Part shown: positions 20,268 to 28,647 of the stretch, piece after piece
How positions within the stretch are numbered: the stretch's first letter is position 1
Layout of the letters: each line of letters opens with the position of its first letter
NCBI RefSeq assembly: GCF_016612535.1
Contig: NZ_JAENXS010000002.1
Span: 1,240,001-1,304,000 of the forward strand
Direction of reading: 5' to 3'
Origin: Bradyrhizobium diazoefficiens
Lineage (GTDB): Bacteria > Pseudomonadota > Alphaproteobacteria > Rhizobiales > Xanthobacteraceae
DNA length: 64,000 nucleotides
Translations under genes and position numbers: made by a program
The notes under the pieces: generated by a model
What the model was told of the DNA's origin: nothing
The model's input: only the letters and a program-made list of their open reading frames with translations
The model's database searches: none

Positions 20268-20311
20268 TGTATTGGCGGGCCGGGCTATGATGGGCTGGTT
20301 CCGTGAGGAAT

Positions 20312-20343
20312 GGCCCAGCCCGGGTGGCCACCCGGGCTGGGCC
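20312..20343. repeat. 32-bp perfect palindrome in IS110 left flank
   Basis: The 16-base arm GGCCCAGCCCGGGTGG is followed immediately by its exact reverse complement, giving a 32-bp palindrome. It lies 135 bp before the transposase start. It is G+C only apart from the A/T pairs near the arm ends and would form a very stable stem in RNA. Confidence 0.8.
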
Positions 20344-20477
20344 GCCGATCGATCGGATCGATGCCCACCGAAGCCCCTGAGAGCTGCGTTTCGTAGCAAG
20401 ATCGCGGTCGGCACTTCATCGGGACCCGCATGGTTGAACGAACTTCAGGTTCGCATCACAAGGGAGGGTCGAGGAAG

Positions 20478-21449
20478 ATGGCCAAACGTAACACGATCTG
20501 TGCCGGAATCGATACTAGCAAAGACAAGCTCGACGTGGCGCTCGATGGCAGTTCGGAGGAGCTGCAGGTCAAGAACACGGCGGAAGGTCACCAGGAGTTG
20601 GTGGAGTGGCTGAAGCGCCACAAGGTCAAGAGGGTTGGGATCGAGGCGAGCGGTGGTTATGAGCAGGCGGCGGTTGCCGAACTGCGACGCAAGCGGTTTG
20701 TCGTCATCGTATTTCAGCCGATCCAGGTCCGTGCCTATGCCACGTTCCATTTGCAACGGGCCAAGAACGACAAGATCGATGCTGCGTTGATTGCGGCCTG
20801 CACCGCCGCGGTCAAGAACATCCATCCCGCTCCAGACCCCCGGCTGCAGCCCTTTGCCGTGCATCTGACGATGATCGACCAGATCAAGGAGGACATCGCA
20901 AAGCTCAAAAATCGGCTGGAGAGCTGCCGTGACGAGCGTATCCAGAAGTTCTGGAAGGAGCAGATTGCTCTGTTGGCCAAGCACAGACGAGCCGAGTTCA
21001 AGGCCTTGGTGGCAGCGATCCGCAAGCATCGCGATCTCGCCGCACGTCTCGATCTGATCTACAGCGTTGGCGGCAGCGGCTTGCCGACCGCGGTTGCCAT
21101 CTTGATCAGGATGCCCGAGATCGGTCGGATCACCCGCGAGCAAGCCGCAGCCCTCACCGGACTTGCGCCTTACGATGACGACAGCGGCAAGCATATCGGC
21201 GCCCGTCGAATTGACGGCGGACGCCAGCGCTTGCGTCAGGCACTCTACACCGCAGCTCTTCCGGCCTCCTTCCGCTGGAACCCGCAGCTCATGGCCCTGT
21301 ACAGCCGGCTGATCGCCGCCGGCAAGGGCCACAAGCGCGCGCTCGTCGCCTGTGCCAGAAAGCTGATCGTCATCATCAACGCCGTCGTCGCCCGCGGAAC
21401 ACCGTGGGTCGCTGAACCGCCCAAAACCGTGAGTGTGTCCGTCACCTGA
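20478..21449 (+). CDS. IS110-family transposase (DEDD recombinase)
   Basis: The recombinase is 323 residues, of normal length and intact. The N-terminal RuvC-like domain carries the DEDD residues D12 (AGIDTSK), E56 (GIEASGGYE), D98 and D101 (RAKNDKIDA). The C-terminal Transposase_20 domain has SVGGSGLPTAVAIL, ALTGLAPYDDDSG, GRQRLRQALYTAAL and GHKRALVACARKL. I chose the ATG at 20478, preceded by GAGGAAG, because MAKRNTICAGIDTSK is the family start; the frame also opens 16 codons earlier. Members of this family use an RNA encoded in the element's non-coding end for target choice. Confidence 0.93.
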   Translation: MAKRNTICAGIDTSKDKLDVALDGSSEELQVKNTAEGHQELVEWLKRHKVKRVGIEASGGYEQAAVAELRRKRFVVIVFQPIQVRAYATFHLQRAKNDKIDAALIAACTAAVKNIHPAPDPRLQPFAVHLTMIDQIKEDIAKLKNRLESCRDERIQKFWKEQIALLAKHRRAEFKALVAAIRKHRDLAARLDLIYSVGGSGLPTAVAILIRMPEIGRITREQAAALTGLAPYDDDSGKHIGARRIDGGRQRLRQALYTAALPASFRWNPQLMALYSRLIAAGKGHKRALVACARKLIVIINAVVARGTPWVAEPPKTVSVSVT

Positions 21450-21495
21450 TCGCGTTTCTTGGTTCGACCAGGCGACCGTTTCTTCGTCCCGACCT

Positions 21496-21617
21496 GCCGT
21501 CAAGACGACGCCGCGCACCGCGGCCGTCAAGGATGGCCGTCGCGCGCGTCTCACCTCACATCAACTGCCGCCAGGCCACGCCTTGACGGCCGCGGCGCGC
21601 GGCGTCAGCCTCAAGGC
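21496..21617. repeat. Long imperfect inverted repeat downstream of the transposase
   Basis: The arms are 21496-21532 and 21581-21617 (37 bases each), separated by 48 bases. The inner 25 bases of the arms pair with one mismatch, and the outer part is weaker. A transcript through here would form a long hairpin with a sizeable loop. The repeat lies between the transposase stop and the nadE stop, so it may be the right end of the element or a shared terminator-like structure, although no T-run follows. Confidence 0.7.
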
Positions 21618-21668
21618 TATCGGGACGCCATACTTAATGGTTGCTACTCTTAACTCAACAGCCCTAGT

Positions 21669-23426
21669 CTAGCCCTCGAACGCGTCGATCGAGGCGCGGC
21701 TGCCGCGCGCGACAAGCGTCTCGTCCGGCGCGGTGAGCGGCTTGCCCTCATCGCGAAAGCGGTTGGTGATGGGATAGCGGCGATCGCGGCCGAAATTTCT
21801 CCGCGTCACCTTCACGCCGGGCGCGGCCTGGCGGCGCTTGTACTCGGCGACGTTGAGGAGATGGTCGATGCGGGTCACCGTCTCGCGGTCGAAGCCCGCA
21901 GCGATGATCTGGTCGAGCGGCTCCTCGCGTTCGACCAGACGCTCGAGAATGGCATCGAGTACCTCGTAGGCCGGCAGCGAATCCTGATCGGTCTGGTTCT
22001 CGCGCAATTCGGCCGTCGGCGGCCGCGTGATGATGTCGGACGGGATCACCTCGCCTGCGGGTCCGAGGGCGCCGTCGGGCTTCCAGGTATTCCGTAGCGT
22101 CGCCAGCCGGAACACCTGCGTCTTGTAGATATCCTTGATCGGATTGAAGCCGCCGTTCATGTCGCCATAGAGCGTGGCATAGCCGACCGACATCTCCGAC
22201 TTGTTGCCTGTCGTCGCCACCATCAGCCCGGTCTTGTTGGAGATCGCCATCAGAAGTGTGCCGCGGGTGCGGGCCTGGAGATTTTCCTCGGTGATGTCAG
22301 GCGGCAGGTTCTTGAAGACGCCGGACAGAATGGTCTCGAAGCCGGTCACAGCTGCCGCGATCGGCAACACCTCGTAACGGATGCCGAGATGGCCGGCGAG
22401 CTCGCCGGCATCCGCAATCGAGTGTGGCGCCGTGTAACGATAAGGCAGCATGACGCCGTGCACCTGGTCAGCGCCGAGCGCATCGACCGCAATCGCTGCG
22501 CATAGCGCGGAATCGATCCCGCCGGAGATGCCGAGCAGCACGCCGGGAAAACCGTTCTTGGTGACGTAGTCGCGCAAGCCCAGCACGCAGGCCGCATAAT
22601 CGGCCTTGTCGCCCTCGGGCTGCTCCACGATCGGACCCGTGCAACGCCAATCGCCGCCGTTCCTGGTGAAACGCAGCGTGGTGACGTTCTCCTCGAACGC
22701 CGGCAATTGCGCGGCGAGCGAGAGATCGCCGTTGAGCGCAAAGGAAGCGCCGTCGAACACCAGCTCGTCCTGGCCGCAGACCTGGTTGAGATAGACCAGC
22801 GGCAAGCCGCTCTCGGTGACGCGCGCGACCGCGACCGACAGGCGCACGTCGGTCTTGTCGCGAGCGTAGGGCGAGCCGTTCGGCACCAGAATGATCTCGG
22901 CGCCGGTCTCGGCGAGCGTCTCGACCACGTTCTCATAGTCCTCGGACTCTTCCAGCCAGATATCCTCGCAGATCGGCACGCCGATGCGCACACCGCGCAC
23001 TGTGACGGGCCCTGACGCGGGCCCGCGTGCAAACAGCCGCTTCTCGTCGAACACGCCGTAATTCGGCAGATTGCACTTGAAGCGCAGCGCCGCAATGCGC
23101 CCGCCATCGAGCAGCGCACAGGCATTGTAGAGCCTGCCGTCCTCGACCCAGGGGGTGCCGACCAGCATGGCGGGGCCGCCGTCGGCGGTCTCGCGCGCGA
23201 GCGCCTCGATCATGGCGCGGCAGGCGGCTTGGAAGGAAGGCTTCTGCACCAAATCTTCCGGCGGATAACCGGCGATGAACAATTCCGGAAACAGCACGAG
23301 ATCGGCGCCGTCGGCGATAGCCTGCGCCCGCGCAGCGCGCACTTTGGCAGCATTGCCGTCGATATCGCCCATGGTCGGATTGAGCTGGGCGAGCGTGACC
23401 GCGAATGCGTTGAGACGTTCGGTCAT
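21669..23426 (-). CDS. nadE: Glutamine-dependent NAD+ synthetase
   Basis: This two-domain enzyme (585 residues) amidates deamido-NAD to NAD using ammonia from glutamine. The N-terminal nitrilase-type glutaminase domain (about 1-270) has ELFIAGYPPEDL (Glu), RFKCNLPNYGVFDEKR (Lys) and GVPICEDIWLE (catalytic Cys). The C-terminal synthetase domain has the ATP-pyrophosphatase loop GISGGIDSAL and TGNKSEMSVGYATLYGD. I chose the ATG at 23426 (MTERLNAFAVTLAQLNP), with GGAG upstream; 25 extra codons further out fall in a repeat element. The stop lies a few bases beyond the IS110 right flank. Confidence 0.95.
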   Translation of the reverse strand: MTERLNAFAVTLAQLNPTMGDIDGNAAKVRAARAQAIADGADLVLFPELFIAGYPPEDLVQKPSFQAACRAMIEALARETADGGPAMLVGTPWVEDGRLYNACALLDGGRIAALRFKCNLPNYGVFDEKRLFARGPASGPVTVRGVRIGVPICEDIWLEESEDYENVVETLAETGAEIILVPNGSPYARDKTDVRLSVAVARVTESGLPLVYLNQVCGQDELVFDGASFALNGDLSLAAQLPAFEENVTTLRFTRNGGDWRCTGPIVEQPEGDKADYAACVLGLRDYVTKNGFPGVLLGISGGIDSALCAAIAVDALGADQVHGVMLPYRYTAPHSIADAGELAGHLGIRYEVLPIAAAVTGFETILSGVFKNLPPDITEENLQARTRGTLLMAISNKTGLMVATTGNKSEMSVGYATLYGDMNGGFNPIKDIYKTQVFRLATLRNTWKPDGALGPAGEVIPSDIITRPPTAELRENQTDQDSLPAYEVLDAILERLVEREEPLDQIIAAGFDRETVTRIDHLLNVAEYKRRQAAPGVKVTRRNFGRDRRYPITNRFRDEGKPLTAPDETLVARGSRASIDAFEG

Positions 23427-23441
23427 CGAGCGCTCTCCGTC

Positions 23442-23615
23442 ACCTCTCCCGAAGGGAGAGGTCGGATTGCACCTGGCGATGCGAAGCATCGTCCAGAGCA
23501 ATCCGGGTGAGGGGTTACGGTATCTCGTGGGATCTGAGCCCCCTCACCCGATTTGCGCTCGACGATGCCGCGCATCGCGAGACGCAAATCGACCTCTCCT
23601 CGTTGAGGAGAGGTG
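23442..23615. repeat. Inverted pair of dispersed intergenic repeat units
   Basis: Unit 1 (about 23442-23514) runs from a CCTCTCCC-GAA-GGGAGAGG hairpin through a second hairpin to GGGTGAGGGG. Unit 2 (about 23540-23615) begins CCCCTCACCCG and ends with a CCTCTCCTC-GTT-GAGGAGAGG hairpin; it is the same layout inverted. The pattern resembles the RIME/RPE-like palindromic units scattered in rhizobial genomes. It fills the gap between nadE and dgkA. Confidence 0.75.
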
Positions 23616-23658
23616 AAGGAGCCTCGGGCACCGACGCTCAATCGATAATCTCCGCGCT

Positions 23659-24060
23659 CTAGAGAAACCCCAATCGCTCGACGACGGCGAGGATCCAGAA
23701 TGCCCCGGCCATCAGCAGCGCGACGCCGACGGCGGCCGAGCCCATGTCCTTGACCCGCCCGATCTGCTTGTCGTGATCCATGGTCAGGCGGTCGGCGAGC
23801 TTCTCGATCGCGGTGTTGAGCAGCTCAACCACCAGCACGAAGGCGACCGCGCAAACCAGCTCGACCGCTCGCGTCGCCGTCGAGCCGATGAACCAGGCGA
23901 GCGGCAACGACAAGATGAGCGCGAAAATCTCTTCGCGGATGGCCTGTTCCGAGCGGAACGCAAAGGCCATACCGTTGCGGGAATTGATCGTGGCCTTCCA
24001 GATGCGCAGCAAGGTCTCAAAGCCCCGCTGCGGCCGGCATCGGCCTAACCTTGCCGGCAC
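23659..24060 (-). CDS. dgkA: Diacylglycerol kinase (prokaryotic, DgkA type)
   Basis: This small membrane kinase phosphorylates diacylglycerol to phosphatidic acid. The core is [26 protein letters not shown] (amphipathic start with the conserved Glu), then three membrane helices with [17 protein letters not shown] (the ELLNTAIE signature) and [13 protein letters not shown]. The start is uncertain: a GTG at 24060 gives 133 residues and overlaps the DAHP synthase gene by 44 bp, while a TTG at 24012 would start just before RIWKATINS. Same strand as the DAHP synthase gene, so probably read through from it. Catalytic residues are all present. Confidence 0.88.
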   Translation of the reverse strand: MPARLGRCRPQRGFETLLRIWKATINSRNGMAFAFRSEQAIREEIFALILSLPLAWFIGSTATRAVELVCAVAFVLVVELLNTAIEKLADRLTMDHDKQIGRVKDMGSAAVGVALLMAGAFWILAVVERLGFL

Positions 24061-25405
24061 GCTCCTGCTTCAGCAGTTCGGCGACCAGGAAAGCCATGTC
24101 GATGGATTGCTCGGCGTTGAGACGGGGGTCGCAGACCGTGTGGTAGCGGTCGTTGAGATCCTCGTCGGTGATGGCGCGGGCACCGCCGATACATTCGGTG
24201 ACGTCCTGCCCCGTCATCTCCAGGTGCACGCCGCCGGCGTGCGTCCCTTCGGCGGCGTGGATGGTGAAGAACGACTTCACCTCCGACAGGACGCGGTCGA
24301 ACGGCCGCGTCTTGTAGCCTGACGTCGAGGTGATGGTATTGCCGTGCATGGGATCACACGACCAGACCACGACCCTGCCCTCGCGCTTCACCGCGCGGAT
24401 CAGGCCCGGCAGATGGTCGGCGATCTTGTCGGAGCCGAAGCGGTTGATCAGCGTCAACCGGCCCGGCTCGTTGTCGGGGTTGAGTACGTCGATCAGCTTC
24501 AACAGCTCGTCGGGTTTGAGCGACGGGCCGCACTTCAGGCCGATCGGGTTCTTGATGCCGCGGAAATACTCGACATGGGCGTGGTCGAGCTGGCGGGTGC
24601 GATCACCGATCCAGATCATGTGGCCCGAGGTCGCGTACCAGTCGCCGGTGGTGGAATCGACGCGGGTCATGGCCTGCTCGTAGCCGAGCAGCAACGCCTC
24701 ATGGCTGGTGTAGAAATCAGTGGCGCGCAGCTCCGGATGGGCCTCCAGATCGAGGCCGCAGGCGCGCATGAAGTTGAGCGCGTCCGAGATACGATCGGCC
24801 AATTCCTTGTAGCGGCGCGACTGCGGCGAATCCTTGAGAAAGCCGAGCATCCATTGATGCACGCTGCCGAGATTGGCGTAGCCGCCGGTCGCGAACGCAC
24901 GGAGCAGATTCAGCGTCGCGGCCGACTGGCGATAGGCCATCAGCTGCCGCTGCGGATCCGGCACGCGTGCTTCCTTGGTGAAGGCGATGTCGTTGACGAT
25001 GTCGCCGCGATAGCTCGGCAGCTCGACGCCGTCGATCTTTTCGGTCGGCGACGACCGCGGCTTGGCGAACTGGCCGGCGACGCGGCCGACCTTCACCACT
25101 GGCACCGCGCCGGCATAGGTCAGCACCACCGCCATCTGGAGCAGCACGCGGAAGAAGTCGCGGATGTTGTTCGCGCCGTGCTCGGCAAAGCTCTCCGCGC
25201 AGTCGCCGCCCTGGAGCAGGAAGGCGTCGCCCGAGGCCACGCGCGCCAAGGCCTTCTTCAGGTTGCGCGCCTCGCCCGCGAACACCAGCGGCGGAAAGGT
25301 CGCAAGCTGTGCCTCGACGTCGGCCAAGGCCTTGGCATCGGGATAGTCGGGCACCTGTAGCACCGGCTTGCTGCGCCAGGACTCGGGCGTCCACCGCTCG
25401 GACAT
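24017..25405 (-). CDS. 3-deoxy-7-phosphoheptulonate synthase, class II
   Basis: This is the plant/microbial class II DAHP synthase (462 residues), the first step of aromatic amino acid synthesis from PEP and erythrose 4-phosphate. Characteristic segments are [11 protein letters not shown] (Cys is a metal ligand), [28 protein letters not shown] and [22 protein letters not shown] chose the ATG at 25405 ([11 protein letters not shown]), preceded by GGAGA; the ten upstream codons lack such a signal. The dgkA start overlaps its 3' end. Confidence 0.94.
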   Translation of the reverse strand: MSERWTPESWRSKPVLQVPDYPDAKALADVEAQLATFPPLVFAGEARNLKKALARVASGDAFLLQGGDCAESFAEHGANNIRDFFRVLLQMAVVLTYAGAVPVVKVGRVAGQFAKPRSSPTEKIDGVELPSYRGDIVNDIAFTKEARVPDPQRQLMAYRQSAATLNLLRAFATGGYANLGSVHQWMLGFLKDSPQSRRYKELADRISDALNFMRACGLDLEAHPELRATDFYTSHEALLLGYEQAMTRVDSTTGDWYATSGHMIWIGDRTRQLDHAHVEYFRGIKNPIGLKCGPSLKPDELLKLIDVLNPDNEPGRLTLINRFGSDKIADHLPGLIRAVKREGRVVVWSCDPMHGNTITSTSGYKTRPFDRVLSEVKSFFTIHAAEGTHAGGVHLEMTGQDVTECIGGARAITDEDLNDRYHTVCDPRLNAEQSIDMAFLVAELLKQERAGKVRPMPAAAGL

Positions 25406-25586
25406 TGCAATCTCTCCGTGAAGCAAAAAGTGCAACCTGATCTGTGGGTTGCGAGGGCCGCGTTATACACAGGCTGGCCCCGCGCCGCCAGTTGTAAATC
25501 CATTTCGCATTGCAAACCCTTGCGGGAAAAGCTGAATTCGCATTTGCTAGGGGTGGCAGAGGAAACCGGCAAGACAGCTTCCACCC

Positions 25587-26483
25587 ATGGACGCGGCACT
25601 GGACGATGTTTTCATCGACGAGATCAGCTTCCCGGCGACCGACGGGTATCCGCTGACCGGCAACCTGTTCCTGCCGCGCGGCGCCAAGCGCCATGCCGTC
25701 CTGATCAATTCAGCGACCGCTGTCCCGCGAAAAATCTATCGCGCCTTTGCCTCCTATCTCGCCCATCGCGGCTGCGCGGTCATGACCTACGACTATCGCG
25801 GCATCGGCGACTCCCGGCAGCCGGCGATGGTCGGCTACAACCAGCCGAAGTCGCTGGTCGGCTTCAAAGCTTCGATGTCGGACTGGGCTGCGCAAGACGT
25901 TACCGCCGCGGTGCGCTGGATGCGCGAGCGCTATCAGGGCCTGCCCCTTGCCTATGTCGGCCATTCCTTCGGCGGCCAGGCGCTCGGGCTGATCGAAAAC
26001 AACAGCGAGATTTCGCGCGCCGCATTCCTGGCCTCGCAGGCCGCGACCTGGCGGCTGATGACCTCGCCGGAGAAATACCGCGTCTTCGCTTTCATGAATT
26101 TCGTCGGCGTGCCGCTGGTCCACGCGCTCGGCTACGCGCCGGGCTGGGTCGGCATCGGCGAGGATCTGCCCAAGGGCGTCTTCCTGCAATGGGCCGATTG
26201 GGTCTCCAGCCCGCGCTATCTCTTCGATTCCAAACTGCCGGCGCTGGAGAATTTTGCCAAATTCAAGGGCGAGCTTCGCGCGCTCTGCTTCTCCGACGAT
26301 CCCTGGGCAACGCGGCCGGCGGTCGAACTGCTCACGTCCGGCTTCACCGCGATCAAGCCAGAGGTGCTGACCGTGAAACCGTCCGACATCGGAGCAAAGG
26401 CGATCGGCCATTTCGGCTTCTTCCGCCCGGAGCACCGCGACACGCTGTGGCGCGGCGTGGCGGAGTGGATTCAGGGGGAGTGA
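25587..26483 (+). CDS. Alpha/beta hydrolase
   Basis: The protein is 298 residues with the alpha/beta-hydrolase fold and no signal peptide. The nucleophile elbow is GHSFGG with Ser near residue 127, and YDYRGIGDSRQP near residue 67 is the typical strand-turn. The C-terminal HRDTLW would supply the catalytic His. The layout resembles the COG4757 group of predicted cytoplasmic hydrolases. The substrate is not predictable. It stands alone, divergent from the DAHP synthase gene and convergent with a sensor kinase gene 3 bp away. Confidence 0.82.
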   Translation: MDAALDDVFIDEISFPATDGYPLTGNLFLPRGAKRHAVLINSATAVPRKIYRAFASYLAHRGCAVMTYDYRGIGDSRQPAMVGYNQPKSLVGFKASMSDWAAQDVTAAVRWMRERYQGLPLAYVGHSFGGQALGLIENNSEISRAAFLASQAATWRLMTSPEKYRVFAFMNFVGVPLVHALGYAPGWVGIGEDLPKGVFLQWADWVSSPRYLFDSKLPALENFAKFKGELRALCFSDDPWATRPAVELLTSGFTAIKPEVLTVKPSDIGAKAIGHFGFFRPEHRDTLWRGVAEWIQGE

Positions 26484-26486
26484 GGG

Positions 26487-27797
26487 TCAGGCGATCGCCA
26501 CTGGCAATTTGACGACAACGTGCAATCCGCTTCGCCCGGGGTCGGTGACATTGGCGGCTTCAATCGAGCCGCCAAACCGATCAACGATCCGCTTCACGAT
26601 CGCGAGGCCGAGACCAACACCGTCACCTTCCGGACGTTGACCCCGGAAGAACGGCTCGAAAATCCGGCCGATCTCGTCGGCGGCAAGGCCGGGCCCGGTG
26701 TCCTCGATTTGAAGCACGGCCATCGTGCCCTCGTGGTAAATCGCCACATCAATCCTGCCACCCTCCGGCGTGAACCGAAGCGCGTTGTCGATGAGATTAC
26801 GGATCATGGCGGTGAACATGACGAACTCGCCGCGCACCGGAACAGACTCGGCTCGTTCGAAGCCGAGATCGACGCCGCGGCCGATCGCCTCCTGCAAGAG
26901 ATCGGCGATAACCCCTCTCGCCGCGCGATCGAGCTCCACGACCTCCCATCGCGCACGATCGGGCGACGTTGCGTCCTGACGTGCCAGCGCCAGCAGCTGC
27001 TCCAGAAGGTGTTTGCTGCGGCGCATGCCCTGCCGAAGCGCCGCGAGCCGCTCGCGCGCTGCCGGCGGCAGCTCGACCTGATCGAGATTCTCGGCCTGCA
27101 GGCTCAGTGCCGTGAGCGGCGTTCGCAATTCGTGCGCGGCATCGGCGATGAACCTGCGCTGCTGCTCCATCATGTCATGCACCCGCCGCAACAAGCTGTT
27201 GATCGAGGACACGAATGGATTGAGTTCGCTCGGAAGCTCGCGAAGCGGGAGCGCGGTCATGTCGTCAGCCGGCCTGGCATCGAGTTCGTCCGCCAGGCGC
27301 ACCATCGGACGCAGCGATCGTGCAATGACAAAGGCGATCACCAGCATGAGGCAAGGAATCAGCGCCCCAATCGGAAGCACGGTGCGGAACGCCATGTCGC
27401 TCGCGATCTCGTCCCGAACCCCCGTGCTCTGCGCAACCGCAAAGCGGCTGCCGTCGGACCGCGTCCGCAGCACCAAGCGGACCGGTTTTCCCTTTCGCGT
27501 TGCATCGCGCATCCCATCCTGAAGTCGCCACAGCTGGCGTTCCTCGGGCGTGCCCTGCGGCGTCCTCCCGAGTTCGATCAGCCAGACCTCGGCGTCTTCG
27601 TCGACCCCATGGAGGTCCTGAGCGCCCGTAAGACCACCGCTCTGAACCAGGCCCGCGATCTGGATCAGCACCGAATCCTGCGTCTCGATGGCTTCGTCGA
27701 ATGCCCAACGGTGCGCAAAGACGCCTCCCACGAGGCCGGTCAGCAGGACGACCGCCGTCAAGCTGATGAACAACCGGCCGCGCAACGACCTGATCAT
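26487..27797 (-). CDS. Two-component sensor histidine kinase (QseC/PmrB-like)
   Basis: This inner-membrane kinase of 436 residues has two membrane helices (about 10-30 and 140-165) around a periplasmic sensor region of about 110 residues, then a HAMP-like linker. The phospho-acceptor His is in FIADAAHELRTPLTALS; the ATPase region has NLIDNALRFTPEGG (N box), IEDTGPGLAADE (G1) and GVGLGLAIVKRI (G2). The ATG at 27797 overlaps the response regulator stop by four bases, so the pair is translationally coupled. Periplasmic ligand unknown; the two-component pair faces the DUF347 genes. Confidence 0.92.
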   Translation of the reverse strand: MIRSLRGRLFISLTAVVLLTGLVGGVFAHRWAFDEAIETQDSVLIQIAGLVQSGGLTGAQDLHGVDEDAEVWLIELGRTPQGTPEERQLWRLQDGMRDATRKGKPVRLVLRTRSDGSRFAVAQSTGVRDEIASDMAFRTVLPIGALIPCLMLVIAFVIARSLRPMVRLADELDARPADDMTALPLRELPSELNPFVSSINSLLRRVHDMMEQQRRFIADAAHELRTPLTALSLQAENLDQVELPPAARERLAALRQGMRRSKHLLEQLLALARQDATSPDRARWEVVELDRAARGVIADLLQEAIGRGVDLGFERAESVPVRGEFVMFTAMIRNLIDNALRFTPEGGRIDVAIYHEGTMAVLQIEDTGPGLAADEIGRIFEPFFRGQRPEGDGVGLGLAIVKRIVDRFGGSIEAANVTDPGRSGLHVVVKLPVAIA

Positions 27798-28456
27798 GAC
27801 GGGCGATCCACCATCCACCCCATCCCGCGCACGTTACGGATCGCCTCCGCACCGAGCTTCCTGCGGATGGCGTGGATCAGGAATTCGACCGCGTTGCTCT
27901 CGACCTCCTCGTTCCAGCCATAAAGCTGCCGCTCGAGCTCGCCCCTCGACAAGATGGTGCCGGGACGCGTCAGCAAGGCCTGGAGCAGGGCGAACTCGCG
28001 CGCAGTCAGGATCGCCGTTCGGCCAGACAGCGAGGCCTCGCGTGTCGCCGGGTCGAGGCTGAGCTTGCCGTTACCAAGCAGAGCAGATCCACCACTGCCT
28101 TCACGCCGCAGCACCGCGCGCATCCGGGCCAGCAGCTCGCGGATCTCGAACGGCTTGACGAGGTAATCATCGGCGCCGAGATCGAGGCCCTCGATCCTGT
28201 CGTCGATCGCATCGCGTGCGGTCACGATGATGATCGGAAGCTTGCGACCATCCGCGCGCAACCGCCGCAGGATGTCACGGCCATCCGCGTTCGGCAGGCC
28301 GAGATCGAGCAGCAGCACTTCGTAGGACTCGCTTGCGGCGGCAAGCAGCGCCGTCTCACTGTCCCGGACCCAGTCGACTGCGTAGGCGGCATCCTTCAGC
28401 GCCTGCTCGATGGCAGCGCCAACCATCCTGTCGTCCTCGATCAGCAGAACCCGCAA
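27794..28456 (-). CDS. OmpR-family response regulator (QseB/PmrA-like)
   Basis: This DNA-binding response regulator of 220 residues has a receiver domain with LLIEDD acidic pocket, phospho-Asp in EVLLLDLGLP, conserved Thr in IIVTARD and Lys in DDYLVKPFEI, followed by a winged-helix domain with LTAREFALLQALL and AVEFLIHAIRRKLG. I chose a TTG start at 28456, because LRVLLIEDD is where the family begins and GAGG lies eight bases upstream; the frame stays open 17 codons further. It is the first gene of an operon with its kinase and is divergent from the DUF347 genes across a promoter region with two direct-repeat sites. Confidence 0.9.
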   Translation of the reverse strand: MRVLLIEDDRMVGAAIEQALKDAAYAVDWVRDSETALLAAASESYEVLLLDLGLPNADGRDILRRLRADGRKLPIIIVTARDAIDDRIEGLDLGADDYLVKPFEIRELLARMRAVLRREGSGGSALLGNGKLSLDPATREASLSGRTAILTAREFALLQALLTRPGTILSRGELERQLYGWNEEVESNAVEFLIHAIRRKLGAEAIRNVRGMGWMVDRPS

Positions 28457-28508
28457 AACGCGATCCTCAAAACGGCCGCGCCATCCGGCCGTCAAAATCA
28501 TGACCATT

Positions 28509-28530
28509 CCGACTTAGCGCAGAGTTAGGG
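28509..28530 (-). promoter_or_regulatory. CTAAG-type direct repeat, regulator-proximal (probable autoregulatory box)
   Basis: Read on the minus strand this is CCCTAACTCTGCGCTAAG followed by TCGG: two CTAA(C/G) units with an 11-base period, about 55-70 bp before the regulator start. OmpR-type regulators bind tandem half-sites of this period. The second site at 28586 shares the CTAAGTCGG end. Confidence 0.55.
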
Positions 28531-28585
28531 AGCCCCAGCGGGCCCAAATTGCGGCGAAGGCCGCGCTGCTTCGAACTTTCTCATC

Positions 28586-28606
28586 CCTAAGCCGGGCCTA
28601 AGTCGG
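28586..28606 (+). promoter_or_regulatory. CCTAAG-N5-CCTAAG direct repeat upstream of the DUF347 gene
   Basis: Two perfect CCTAAG hexamers are separated by five bases (CCGGG), the same architecture as the PmrA box hexamer-N5-hexamer, followed by TCGG. It ends about 42 bp before the GTG start of the first DUF347 gene, where it could overlap the -35 region. It is most likely a binding site for the adjacent OmpR-type regulator. Confidence 0.6.
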
Positions 28607-28647
28607 CTGCGCGACGGTTTGGCATCGCTGCTTCGGGAGATTTGGGC

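Larger units (their letters stand above)
20268..21660 (+). mobile_element. IS110-family insertion sequence, ends not resolved
   Basis: A complete IS110-type transposase gene sits between two intact convergent genes (DUF2865 and nadE), with about 210 bp of non-coding DNA to its left and 210 bp to its right. IS110 elements lack terminal inverted repeats and do not make reliable target duplications, so the borders given are only the edges of sequence not explained by neighbours. The left flank contains a 32-bp perfect palindrome and the right flank a long inverted repeat. Either could belong to the structured non-coding RNA that guides IS110 recombinases. Confidence 0.7.
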
